A stretch of DNA of 9,941 bases from Burkholderiales bacterium (GCA_025350945.1 JANXWW010000365.1:1-9941), one strand, 5' to 3'; counted from the first letter of the stretch, positions 1-6,837 are shown. A program made the numbers and translations. Notes: generated by a model from the sequence alone, not told the origin.

Positions 1-631
1 TCGGCTTCTTCGCACCCAATCGCGATTCGGTACCGTTTATGAGATTGGTAATATTTTCTTTATGTCGCCACACCAATAACGCGCACATCGGAATCACCGC
101 AAATAAATAGGGTGAGTGGGGTGTGTCCAAGCCAAATAAAAGAAACGTGTAAAACGGCACAAACACACAAGTGGCCAAGGCTGCAAGCGACGAGTAGCGA
201 AAGAAAAACGCGATGATAATCCACGTTGCGAGTGTGGCCAACCCCAGCCACGGATGAATCGCCAGCAAAATACCGGCGGCAGTAGCCACACCTTTACCGC
301 CTTTAAATTTAAAAAATACTGGAAACAAATGGCCAAAAAAAACCGCGAACGCCACGCATGCGAGCGTGATCGGGCCAAGCTGAAACTGAACCGCATATTT
401 TTGCGCCAACCAAAGTGCGAACCAGCCTTTGGCCGTATCGCCTAGCAGTGTCAAAATCGCGGCAGATTTTTTGCCAGTGCGCAAAACATTGGTAGCCCCT
501 GGATTGCCGGAGCCGTATGTGTGCGGATCGGGCAGGCCGAATCTTTTGCTGACGATCACCGCAAATGAAAGCGAGCCGATCAGATAGGCAATGAAGACGG
601 CAGCGAAATTGATGAGGTGGAAATTTGTCAT
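1..631 (-). CDS. plsY: Glycerol-3-phosphate acyltransferase PlsY (partial, C-terminus cut by window edge)
   Basis: PlsY is an inner-membrane enzyme that moves an acyl group from acyl-phosphate to glycerol-3-phosphate, giving lysophosphatidic acid, the first committed step of phospholipid synthesis. I translated it by hand from ATG 631-629; 210 codons are open to the left edge with no stop. All three family motifs are visible: SGNPGATNVLR at residues 41-51, GHLFPVF at 100-106 leading into the phosphate-binding GGKG at 111-114, and NLINGTE near 196-202. Hydrophobic stretches at about 5-27, 70-100, 115-145, 150-168 and 173-188 fit the multi-pass topology. The family is usually 200-215 residues, so only a few residues are missing. 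It is divergent from folB across 106 bases. The ribosome site is weak. Identification is secure; only the true end is unseen. Confidence 0.97.
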   Translation of the reverse strand, partial: MTNFHLINFAAVFIAYLIGSLSFAVIVSKRFGLPDPHTYGSGNPGATNVLRTGKKSAAILTLLGDTAKGWFALWLAQKYAVQFQLGPITLACVAFAVFFGHLFPVFFKFKGGKGVATAAGILLAIHPWLGLATLATWIIIAFFFRYSSLAALATCVFVPFYTFLLFGLDTPHSPYLFAVIPMCALLVWRHKENITNLINGTESRLGAKKP

Positions 632-640
632 GGACTCTAC

Positions 641-666
641 TCTACAATATGCAGGTGCATTGTAGA
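641..666. repeat. Inverted repeat in the plsY/folB divergent promoter region
   Basis: TCTACAAT (641-648) is matched by ATTGTAGA (659-666), and between them TGCA (650-653) faces TGCA (656-659). Read as a stem this gives 11 pairs with a two-base bulge and a GG turn. Each arm contains TACAAT, a 4-5 of 6 match to a sigma-70 -10 box: on the plus strand at 643-648 and on the minus strand at 664-659. The minus-strand copy would start plsY transcription near 652, about 20 bases before its ATG. Neither copy has a good -35 hexamer. It could be a regulator site or a promoter pair; the symmetry is observed, the function is inferred. Confidence 0.55.
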
Positions 667-737
667 AAATTGCGATAAAAGCGCAGCACAAATTGGCCTA
701 CGACTTTTCTTAAAGCTTACTAAAAAGTAAAACGAAT

Positions 738-1136
738 ATGGACAAAATTTTCATCCGCGAACTTCGCGCCGACGCGTGGATTGGCATTTACGAGTGGGAA
801 AAATTAAAACCGCAAACACTCGATTTCAATCTCGATATCGGCCTCGATACGCATCAAGCGGGTGCATCCGACAATATTACGCACACAGTTGATTACGGCA
901 AAGTGGTGGAGCGCATTCGTGCGGATTTAAAGGATCAGCATTTCAAATTATTGGAAGCCTTGGCGGAGCATATTGCCGAAGTGGTTCTGCACGATTTCAA
1001 AGCGCAATGGATTCAAGTCAGTGTCGCCAAAATCGCGCACATGCGCGGCGTGAAAATGGTCGGTGTGACGATTGTGCGCGAGCGTGCGGCATCATCATTG
1101 CCGCCGCCGGGTTTTGCCGACAGCGAGCGTTCATAG
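738..1136 (+). CDS. folB: Dihydroneopterin aldolase FolB
   Basis: FolB converts 7,8-dihydroneopterin to 6-hydroxymethyl-7,8-dihydropterin and glycolaldehyde in folate synthesis; it is a cytoplasmic octamer. The 132-residue product has the family layout: an N-terminal strand with IFIRELRADAWIGIYEWE (residues 4-21, with the conserved Glu21), active-site Tyr53 in VDYGKV, the pterin-anchoring Glu73 in LLEALAEHIAEVV, and catalytic Lys98 in SVAKIAHMRGV. The final 15 or so residues are a family-atypical, poorly conserved tail rich in Ser and Pro. Only a weak A-rich stretch precedes the ATG, so the ribosome site is not strong. It is divergent from plsY and abuts the DUF2905 gene without a spacer, so the two are probably cotranscribed. 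Confidence 0.97.
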   Translation: MDKIFIRELRADAWIGIYEWEKLKPQTLDFNLDIGLDTHQAGASDNITHTVDYGKVVERIRADLKDQHFKLLEALAEHIAEVVLHDFKAQWIQVSVAKIAHMRGVKMVGVTIVRERAASSLPPPGFADSERS

Positions 1137-1337
1137 ATGCTGAAGTGGGTGATTGTTCTTGTCATCGGCACTATTGTGCTTGGCCTGTTTGCTCCGATGT
1201 TATCCAAACTTGGCCTATGGCGCTTGCCAGGCGATTTACGTTTCACGTACAAAGGCCGCCATATTTATTTGCCGGTTACGTCCACCATTTTGATCTCGGT
1301 GGTATTGACGTTGCTGCTGCGGATTTTCAGGATTTAG
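1137..1337 (+). CDS. DUF2905 family small membrane protein
   Basis: This 66-residue protein matches the DUF2905 family (PF11146), whose function is unknown. It has a hydrophobic segment at residues 2-22, a short conserved middle loop with LGLWRLPGDLRFTYKGRHIY (about 26-45), and a second hydrophobic segment at about 46-63 ending in a basic RIFRI tail. Two membrane passes with the loop between them is the family's standard shape, and the LPGD and Y-K-G-R features in the loop are its most recognisable part. The ATG begins at the base after the folB stop codon and has no clear ribosome site of its own, so translation is probably coupled to folB. Nothing in the sequence links it to folate metabolism beyond position. 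Confidence 0.93.
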   Translation: MLKWVIVLVIGTIVLGLFAPMLSKLGLWRLPGDLRFTYKGRHIYLPVTSTILISVVLTLLLRIFRI

Positions 1338-1349
1338 CGCGGCTTTTTT
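1316..1349 (+). terminator. Possible intrinsic terminator of folB-DUF2905
   Basis: GCTGCG (1316-1321) can pair with CGCGGC (1338-1343), with one G-U pair, across a 16-base loop, followed directly by six T (1344-1349). The left arm is inside the last DUF2905 codons. The stem is short and the loop long, so this is a modest candidate. Confidence 0.35.
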
Positions 1350-1524
1350 CGCGATGAGTGGGACGCGCTTTCCCCGTTATTGAAATGAAAATTCAAATAT
1401 GAAACACATGCGTTGGCGTGCAGTTTCAGCCAATTTTGCGTCAAGACGGCCGTCCAGTAACGAGATTAACTATCGCGTAGTCTGGGCTTAACGCCTAGCT
1501 TTCGCCATTACTAATCGCCTCAAC

Positions 1525-1560
1525 ATGCTTCCCACCCGTTTAAAAACCGATGGGAAGCAT
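1525..1560. terminator. Perfect 10-bp hairpin between convergent DUF2905 and metalloprotease genes
   Basis: ATGCTTCCCA (1525-1534) and TGGGAAGCAT (1551-1560) are perfect reverse complements around a 16-base loop. The site lies 12 bases past the metalloprotease stop (minus strand) and within the convergent intergenic stretch 1338-1571, so a transcription end or 3'-protecting hairpin is likely. Neither side has a T run, so it is not a classical intrinsic terminator. The rest of the stretch shows only a 10-base palindrome GACGGCCGTC at 1445-1454. Confidence 0.45.
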
Positions 1561-1571
1561 TATCAGAATGA

Positions 1572-4292
1572 TTAAACCCCAGCCCGCTGCATCGGTGCCT
1601 TCAGTGCTTCGTTCAGCGTATTCAAGCTCTCAGATAAATGCGCTCGGGCTTCTTTACTCATGGGCTTGCCCAAACCGCTGCGAATCTGATTGCTCAACGC
1701 AATCGCGTTTTCACGTTGCAGGCTGCGCGCATCGGCGGGCGTAGTGCCGGAGGCTTTGATGAGCGATGCGGAAACACGTTTCAGATGTTCGCGTTGCAGG
1801 TTGCGGCGCATGGATGAAATATCGCCACCGGTGCGAAGTTCTGACCAAATCGCACCTTGCAGTGTGTCGTAGAGATCAGATAATTTCAGCAACGTTTCGG
1901 GCTTGGCGACTTTATCTTGCGAATCGAGCAGGCGTTGCGCGACGTTATCGGCCAGCAAGATATCGAGCACGCCTTTTTGCAGATTCAGCACGCCATTGGC
2001 AACCGAAATGTCGGCTCTGCCCCCTTGTCGCTCTGGGCGATCAAAATGGTCAATCGCCAAACGCGAAACAAATTCGGGCTTAAGCTTGAAACTATCGGTT
2101 TTGAAGATACCGTCCGTAACGAGCTTGAGCGCCTCGCGCTGCTTCGCGGCGGGGGTAGGCTCATACAACGCACGACCAGTGCCTGCACGGTCGCGCAAAT
2201 GCCTTACACCGCCCACATATTTGGCCGCAAGCGGGGCGACTTGCGTGAGCGAGCGAAAGCCGGCGTTAAACGAACGCGTAAGCCGCTCATAGCTTTCGCC
2301 ATCTTTGAGCTGCATGTTCTGAATGCGATCCCATAGTTCGCGCGTGAGTTGCATGCGTTTTTTGTAGTATTCGAGCGGATCAGAACCCATATCGAAACGG
2401 CTCACTTCCGGATCCATCCCGCCCACTGCGCCGCCTGCGTCTTCATCAGTGGCATAAGCAAGCAATGGGTTAGTGGTGGCGGTGGCGGCGATTTTGGCGA
2501 GATCAGCTTTCTCGGTTTTAGGGTCAAGCGGACGATACGCGTATTCCACGGCCAAGTAATCATAAGGGCCGAGTGTGGACATCACATATTCGCCTTGCTT
2601 GTCGCCATTGAGCGCCAGATTGAACGGGTTGTAATCCATCACCGAGCCCGCCAGACCGCTCACTTTGGTGAAGGCGGGGTCTTGAATCTGTTTGACCGAA
2701 TAGATGGTGGACGAACGGAAATTGTGGCGGAAGCCCAGCGTGTGGCCGACTTCATGCATGATCACATCTAGCACATAGGCTTGTGCGACCGCTTCTGCAT
2801 CGGGGCTATCCATATCCATGCCGCGCGCTTCAAGCAGGTCCATCGCGAAATGCATATCGTGCGATTTTTCGCTGGCGTAATTGCAGCTCATAAACAGGCT
2901 TTGTTCTTTGAGTGTTGCGGACATGGCGCCGGCGAGATTCGAATCAAATGCGGAAATTTTGCCCATATCTTCGGCTACCATGCGCCGCGCGCCGCGCGCG
3001 AACACATCTGACATGCCGATGTCGGCATCGAGAATTTCGCCGGTGCGCGGGTCTTTGTGTGATGGCCCGATAGCGAAGCCGACATCGGCACCCACAAACC
3101 AGCGCACGGAGGCATGGCGTGCATCTAACGTGTCGAAATCATCTTTGTCAGTTTGCTGTTTTGCCACGATGGCGTTTTTGAAGCCGATTTTTTCGAATGC
3201 TTTATTCCATTCCAGAATGCCGTCGGTGACAGATTTGCGGTATTTTTCAGGCACGTTTTTGTCGACCCAATACGTGATCGGTTCTTTCGGTTCGGAGATT
3301 GCAGCAGCGGGATCTTTTTTCTCCAGACGCCAGCGATTGACCATATGTACTTTGGTCTTTGCGGTCGTGTCTTCAGTGAAATCGACATGCGATGAGACGA
3401 AATGACCGACACGCTCATCCGCCATGCGCGGTGCCATCGGTTGATCGGGGAGCTTCGCAAAACTATAATAAAAACTCACGAACATGCTGCGCGGATCGGG
3501 TGTGGTGCTGGGCGGCGGCGGTGTGGGCACCGGTAGCGGCACCAGCGGCGGTGCGGAAAGTTTAGGCACGTTGAAATGCGCCTGCACCTGTAGGCCGGTC
3601 AGGGAATCGGTGTTATTTACTTTCGAAAAGCTGGTGTTGCGCGCATCGAGTGCGAACGGCATGCGGTAGGCGAATTCCAGACGCGTCAGATAGCCGGGGA
3701 TGTCGGTAAATAACAAACTATTGGCTTCGATGAGCACAGCCTTACTGTCGGCGCTGGGAGCGGATGCGGTGGTGGCGCTCGCCAGCAGGCTGTCTGAAAA
3801 TGCTTCAGAAACAAACTGCGCTTGCGGTGTGCCGGGCTTGGCGTAGAACTCAGCGTTCTTGGCAATCAATTGCACCAGGTTGCCGATTTTCTTGAACACG
3901 ACCATCTCCGCGCCACCCATTTGGCTGCCGTACAGGCCGCGCTCACCCACACTTTGTGGAATGTTGTAGGTGAAGAAAAACGGTTTATCAAATTGCTCAG
4001 GCTTGATCGCGATCCAGACTTTTTCATCTTTTTGGTAGAGCGTAAAGAAGCCAGGAATTTCTTTGGCATCTTTAATAATTTCTTTGAATGGTTTTGGCGC
4101 GCCAGCAGCAGGCGGGAGCGCTGCGGGAGCGCCGAGACCTGGAGTGCCTGCGGCAGGTGGTGCGCCATTGCCAGGCGCTGGAGCTGGGCCGGGTGGAACA
4201 GGAGTCTGCGCTGAAGTGGCAGCTGATAAAGCCAGCAAGATGCTGGCCGTGAGTATTTTTGTTCTGGTGACGCGAGCAAATGAATGTGACAT
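1572..4292 (-). CDS. Secreted zinc-dependent metalloprotease, met-zincin (DUF5118/DUF5117/DUF4953)
   Basis: This 906-residue protein is a large exported metalloprotease of the DUF5117/DUF4953 (PF16313 met-zincin) family, whose substrates are not established. Residues 1-28 are a signal peptide (basic start, hydrophobic ILTASILLALSAA, likely cleavage after TSA). A Pro/Ala/Gly-rich linker runs to about 66. FKEIIKDAKEIPGFFTLYQK begins the DUF5118-like part, followed by the DUF5117-like part to roughly 330, interrupted by a second Pro-rich loop at about 246-269. The catalytic zinc site is HEVGHTLGFRHN: His513, Glu514, His517 and His523. The Met-turn is SVMDY with Met552. The start at 4292 has a strong AAGGAAGG ten bases upstream. 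It stands alone, with its own promoter. It lacks the C-terminal sorting signals I would recognise, so it may be periplasmic or outer-surface. Family assignment is firm; role is unknown. Confidence 0.94.
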   Translation of the reverse strand: MSHSFARVTRTKILTASILLALSAATSAQTPVPPGPAPAPGNGAPPAAGTPGLGAPAALPPAAGAPKPFKEIIKDAKEIPGFFTLYQKDEKVWIAIKPEQFDKPFFFTYNIPQSVGERGLYGSQMGGAEMVVFKKIGNLVQLIAKNAEFYAKPGTPQAQFVSEAFSDSLLASATTASAPSADSKAVLIEANSLLFTDIPGYLTRLEFAYRMPFALDARNTSFSKVNNTDSLTGLQVQAHFNVPKLSAPPLVPLPVPTPPPPSTTPDPRSMFVSFYYSFAKLPDQPMAPRMADERVGHFVSSHVDFTEDTTAKTKVHMVNRWRLEKKDPAAAISEPKEPITYWVDKNVPEKYRKSVTDGILEWNKAFEKIGFKNAIVAKQQTDKDDFDTLDARHASVRWFVGADVGFAIGPSHKDPRTGEILDADIGMSDVFARGARRMVAEDMGKISAFDSNLAGAMSATLKEQSLFMSCNYASEKSHDMHFAMDLLEARGMDMDSPDAEAVAQAYVLDVIMHEVGHTLGFRHNFRSSTIYSVKQIQDPAFTKVSGLAGSVMDYNPFNLALNGDKQGEYVMSTLGPYDYLAVEYAYRPLDPKTEKADLAKIAATATTNPLLAYATDEDAGGAVGGMDPEVSRFDMGSDPLEYYKKRMQLTRELWDRIQNMQLKDGESYERLTRSFNAGFRSLTQVAPLAAKYVGGVRHLRDRAGTGRALYEPTPAAKQREALKLVTDGIFKTDSFKLKPEFVSRLAIDHFDRPERQGGRADISVANGVLNLQKGVLDILLADNVAQRLLDSQDKVAKPETLLKLSDLYDTLQGAIWSELRTGGDISSMRRNLQREHLKRVSASLIKASGTTPADARSLQRENAIALSNQIRSGLGKPMSKEARAHLSESLNTLNEALKAPMQRAGV

Positions 4293-4417
4293 TCGGGCGA
4301 ATCCTTCCTTATGGGAGAGTGAGCATGAGCGTGAACATAATGCGCCGGAGTGATAAGAGTTGGCGCTGTGATCAGACTGGGCCGTTGGTTTTTGGGTATT
4401 TCAGGTAATGATTGTGC

Positions 4418-4447
4418 AGCATAAATATATTTTGCCCATCCCGTCAA
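4418..4447 (-). promoter_or_regulatory. Likely sigma-70 promoter of the metalloprotease gene
   Basis: On the minus strand TTGACG (4447-4442) is followed after 18 bases by TATGCT (4423-4418). The -35 matches five of six consensus bases and the -10 four of six. Transcription would begin near 4411, leaving a leader of about 119 bases before the ATG at 4292. The leader holds no gene I can support. This is the best promoter match in the 299-base gap 4293-4591. Confidence 0.45.
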
Positions 4448-4533
4448 TCAAAGTGATTTGCGACGAAGTGCAGAATGAGAGGTCAAGACGCAGTTATTCA
4501 CGGATAAATTCATTTACCTTCAATGCCACCAAC

Positions 4534-4559
4534 AAAAAACGGAGGCCCAAGCCTCCGTT
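4534..4559 (-). terminator. Intrinsic terminator after erpA
   Basis: AACGGAGGC (4538-4546) and GCCTCCGTT (4551-4559) form a nine-pair stem with a four-base loop. On the minus strand the right arm runs straight into six U (from the A run 4534-4539). It sits 32 bases past the erpA stop codon and ends the DUF6776-bactofilin-erpA unit. Confidence 0.9.
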
Positions 4560-4591
4560 CTTTAAATTGCACTAAACGAACCTGGATCGTA

Positions 4592-4942
4592 TTAAACCGA
4601 GAAAGACGATCCGCAACCACAGGTACTACTAGCGTTCGGGTTTTTAATCACGAACTGCGCGCCTTCAAGCCCTTCGCTGTAATCGATCTCGGCACCTATC
4701 AGGTATTGATAGCTCATCGGATCAATCAGCAGGCTGACCCCGTTTTTCTGCATGATGGTGTCGTCTTCATTGGTGACTTCGTCAAACGTGAAGCCATATT
4801 GCAGGCCTGAACAGCCACCGCCCGTGACAAATACACGGAGTTTGAGGTCATCATTACCTTCTTCAACGATGAGGGCTTTTACTTTATCAGCCGCGCTATC
4901 GGTGAAAACAAGCGCGGGCGGGATCATCGACATATCGTTCAT
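4592..4942 (-). CDS. erpA: Iron-sulfur cluster insertion protein ErpA
   Basis: ErpA is an A-type carrier that passes Fe-S clusters from the assembly scaffold to apo-enzymes, including those of isoprenoid synthesis and respiration, in the cytoplasm. The 116-residue product has the HesB/IscA fold features and the three cluster-binding cysteines: Cys44 in TGGGCSGLQYG, and Cys108 and Cys110 in the STCGCGSSFSV tail. These are the same pattern and spacing as in the 114-residue E. coli protein. LLIDPMSYQYLIGAEIDY (71-88) is also typical of ErpA rather than IscA. The chosen ATG has GGAG six bases upstream (4949-4952); Met4 and Met6 are possible internal starts but less well placed. It is the last gene of a minus-strand run after bactofilin, 86 bases downstream, and is followed by a strong terminator. 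Confidence 0.97.
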   Translation of the reverse strand: MNDMSMIPPALVFTDSAADKVKALIVEEGNDDLKLRVFVTGGGCSGLQYGFTFDEVTNEDDTIMQKNGVSLLIDPMSYQYLIGAEIDYSEGLEGAQFVIKNPNASSTCGCGSSFSV

Positions 4943-5028
4943 GGTGTTCTCCAGTGTGGTGCTAAATATTTGCGGGTGCTGGCCTGAAAATCAAGCTGCA
5001 ACAACGCCGTTGCTACAATTTTAAACAG

Positions 5029-5436
5029 TTAGTTGCCGGTGGCAGGCTTGAATTCAATTACCTTGTCGGACTGCCTCGGTTCGCCTTCATGAATCATACG
5101 CCCCATGATGACAGCACCCACATGAATTTCAATTGTTTTGTAACTGACATCGCCTGTGACGCGCGCTTTCGGCAGGAGTTCAAGATAGTCGCTGGCGCGT
5201 ACCGGGCCCGCAACAGTGCCATTGATGACAATGTGGCCGACATCTATTTCGCCCTCGATTTTGGCCATTTCTGACAGCACCAAGGTGCCGGGTTTATCGC
5301 CCACAGCCTTGATGTTACCGATCACGCAGCCATCAATTCTGAGACCGCCCGTAAACTGCACATTGCCGTTAATGGTTGAGCCTGCCCCGATCAAACTATC
5401 AATCGGGCTTGGCTTGTTGGATTTTCCCCAAGACAT
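5029..5436 (-). CDS. Bactofilin (polymer-forming cytoskeletal protein, DUF583)
   Basis: Bactofilins are short beta-helix proteins that polymerise without nucleotide, usually beneath the inner membrane, and act as scaffolds for cell-wall or surface-assembly enzymes. The 135-residue product shows the PF04519 core at about residues 16-115: repeated short strands with Gly turns, starting GAGSTINGNVQFTGGLRIDG (18-36 region) and continuing through IEGEIDVGHIVINGTVAGPV (60-79) and a closing VTGDVSYKTIEIHVGAVIMG (93-112). Flanking tails of about 15 and 20 residues are polar, as is usual. There is no transmembrane segment. It starts nine bases after the DUF6776 stop, with a ribosome site that overlaps that stop, so the two are likely translated together. 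The membrane coiled-coil neighbour is a candidate partner by position only. Confidence 0.95.
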   Translation of the reverse strand: MSWGKSNKPSPIDSLIGAGSTINGNVQFTGGLRIDGCVIGNIKAVGDKPGTLVLSEMAKIEGEIDVGHIVINGTVAGPVRASDYLELLPKARVTGDVSYKTIEIHVGAVIMGRMIHEGEPRQSDKVIEFKPATGN

Positions 5437-5441
5437 GATAA

Positions 5442-5447
5442 CTCCTT
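5442..5447 (-). promoter_or_regulatory. Ribosome binding site of bactofilin overlapping the upstream stop codon
   Basis: On the minus strand AAGGAG (5447-5442) stands five bases before the bactofilin ATG (5436-5434). Its first bases are part of the TAA that ends the DUF6776 gene (5448-5446). A ribosome finishing DUF6776 is therefore already on the bactofilin start, which argues for coupled translation. Confidence 0.75.
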
Positions 5448-6210
5448 AAAGGTTAATGCTGCGTTGACTTTTTACATCAAAACCGGGCAAGCCGAGCACG
5501 CGTATTTGGACGTTTTTTAACTGCGTCCCTTCTGGAATCTTAAACCTACCGTCAACTTTTTGGTAGTAGCGGAAATCAAGTTCGCCACCAGGTGCCCGCA
5601 ACTCACTATCGGTCGGGAAGCTAAGCGCAATTTGCTGCGCACCTTGTTGAACCCGGGCAATGATTTGTACCTTGCCTTTGAAATCCAGTTTGCGTTGCCC
5701 ACCTTGCGTTACCAGCATACGATAGCGATATTCATTCGGCAGGGCATCTGATTCGACTTTCAAATTGCTAATCGTCACGCCTTCGGTGGCTTTGGCGGTT
5801 GACATGATATTGCGCAGAAAGCCCAAATCCTCTTTCAGACTTGAGTTCTCGTCTTGTAGCTGCGTCAAATTTTTGGTGAGCTCAGCCTGGGATGCTTTTT
5901 CTACTTTTAGCTGACTTTCGTGGTCATTAAACTGCGTTTTTAATGCGTCAAAGCTCGTCTGAAGTCGGGTTTTTTCGGCGGTTAGTGCCTCAATTTGCTG
6001 CGTTGCCTCATCCCGATTAAATCCGGTGATGCGATAGCTATTATCAATAAACCACCATGCCGCTGCTGCGGCCACACCCATCATTAGGCCGATGCTGCCA
6101 AATTTTACATACCAAGGCACGTGCTGGCGGATCGCCACTTTTTGCGAACGAATGCCGACTCTGGAGCGAATCTTTCGCCAGGATCCGCGAAATTTTAGAC
6201 GGCTCAACAT
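5446..6210 (-). CDS. DUF6776 family membrane-anchored coiled-coil protein
   Basis: This protein resembles the DUF6776 family found next to bactofilin in betaproteobacteria; its function is unknown. From ATG 6210 it has 254 residues: a basic cytoplasmic N-terminus (about 1-30), one transmembrane segment at 34-55 (YVKFGSIGLMMGVAAAAAWWF), a heptad-rich coiled coil at about 66-132 with many Glu, Lys, Leu and Gln, and a C-terminal domain at about 138-254 that reads as beta strands. Most of it should lie in the periplasm. This order of membrane anchor, coiled coil and beta domain resembles MreC, but I see no direct sequence match. An in-frame TTG at 6225 would add five residues but has no ribosome site; ATG 6210 is also weakly provided, so the start is uncertain. 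It is the first gene of the run with bactofilin and erpA. Confidence 0.82.
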   Translation of the reverse strand: MLSRLKFRGSWRKIRSRVGIRSQKVAIRQHVPWYVKFGSIGLMMGVAAAAAWWFIDNSYRITGFNRDEATQQIEALTAEKTRLQTSFDALKTQFNDHESQLKVEKASQAELTKNLTQLQDENSSLKEDLGFLRNIMSTAKATEGVTISNLKVESDALPNEYRYRMLVTQGGQRKLDFKGKVQIIARVQQGAQQIALSFPTDSELRAPGGELDFRYYQKVDGRFKIPEGTQLKNVQIRVLGLPGFDVKSQRSINL

Positions 6211-6243
6211 GGCTAGTCGTCGCAATCGCGAGATTGAGTCAGG

Positions 6244-6274
6244 CTTATATGACTTGGCTCACTATTTAGTGAGC
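6244..6274 (-). promoter_or_regulatory. Putative promoter with 18-bp palindrome upstream of DUF6776-bactofilin-erpA
   Basis: On the minus strand TATAAG (6249-6244) is a five-of-six -10 match 33 bases before ATG 6210. Seven bases upstream is a perfect palindrome, GCTCACTAAATAGTGAGC (6274-6257), with eight-base arms. It covers roughly -37 to -20 of the predicted start, the place of the -35 box, and no good -35 hexamer is present. A regulator binding site is plausible; a simple hairpin is the alternative. Confidence 0.45.
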
Positions 6275-6368
6275 GCAGTGCGATGAAATCAAGCAAGATT
6301 TTATTTTGGGGCGTCGCGAGTTGCATCTTTTCCAGACTCCGTGGGAACAAAATGATAACCCTGAACAG

Positions 6369-6397
6369 GGAAAAAGCCGCGCATGGCGGCTTTTTCC
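6369..6397 (-). terminator. Intrinsic terminator after rplM-rpsI
   Basis: GGAAAAAGCCGC (6369-6380) and GCGGCTTTTTCC (6386-6397) are perfect 12-base arms around a five-base loop. The stem's GC-rich top and the run of five U work on either strand. It lies 24 bases past the rpsI stop codon and separates the ribosomal operon from the DUF6776 unit, which therefore needs its own promoter. Confidence 0.92.
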
Positions 6398-6420
6398 ATA
6401 AACCAGCAGATACGCCCGGT

Positions 6421-6813
6421 TTATCGTTTCGAGAACTGCTTACGACGGCGAGCTTTGCGGAAGCCGACTTTTTTGCGCTCGACTTCACGTGCATCGCGTG
6501 TCACCAAGCCTGCTTTTGATAGCTGTGGCTTCAAGGTTGCGTCGTAATCAATCAACGCACGGGTGATGCCATGACGTACCGCACCCGCCTGGCCTGACTC
6601 ACCGCCGCCGAGCACTGTAACCATAATATCGAATTTATCGACGCTACCGACCAGCTCAAGCGGCTGGCGCACGATCATGCGGCCCGTTTCGCGAGAGAAA
6701 TAAATATCGAGTGGTTTGTCGTTCACCACAATCTTGCCGCTACCTGACTTCATGAACACGCGCGCGACTGAGCTTTTGCGACGACCTGTTCCATAATTGT
6801 ACTTACCGACCAT
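6421..6813 (-). CDS. rpsI: 30S ribosomal protein S9
   Basis: S9 is a 30S head protein whose C-terminal tail reaches the P-site tRNA. At 130 residues it has exactly the usual bacterial length. The N-terminus begins YNYGTGRRKSSVARVF, the family signature GGGESGQAGAVRHGITRAL is at 69-87, and the basic tail RKARRRKQFSKR ends the protein with the universally kept Lys-Arg. The ATG has AAGGAA seven bases upstream (6826-6821). It follows rplM by 24 bases, the universal bacterial pairing of L13 and S9, and is closed by a strong terminator. No irregularity is seen. Confidence 0.99.
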   Translation of the reverse strand: MVGKYNYGTGRRKSSVARVFMKSGSGKIVVNDKPLDIYFSRETGRMIVRQPLELVGSVDKFDIMVTVLGGGESGQAGAVRHGITRALIDYDATLKPQLSKAGLVTRDAREVERKKVGFRKARRRKQFSKR

Positions 6814-6837
6814 GATACGGTTCCTTAATCTTTAAAC

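Noticed and set aside
60..445. Open frames on both strands at 60-251, 94-396 and 254-445
   Set aside because: They lie in other frames of plsY, whose complete motif set reads through the region in one minus-strand frame.
1917..3405. Several plus-strand frames of 70 to 174 codons inside the metalloprotease gene
   Set aside because: All are antisense shadows of one continuous 906-codon gene with clear family motifs, and none has a recognisable domain.
4309..4338. A nine-codon minus-strand leader frame whose TAA overlaps the metalloprotease ribosome site
   Set aside because: It has no ribosome site of its own and such tiny frames arise easily by chance; no attenuator structure is visible.
3866..4447. 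A 193-codon minus-strand frame overlapping the start of the metalloprotease
   Set aside because: It is out of frame with the protease N-terminus, has no recognisable domain, and the protease frame carries a proper signal peptide and ribosome site.
4998..5013. Small hairpin GCAAC/GTTGC between bactofilin and erpA
   Set aside because: The stem has only five pairs and lacks a clean U run, so it does not separate erpA from the genes before it.
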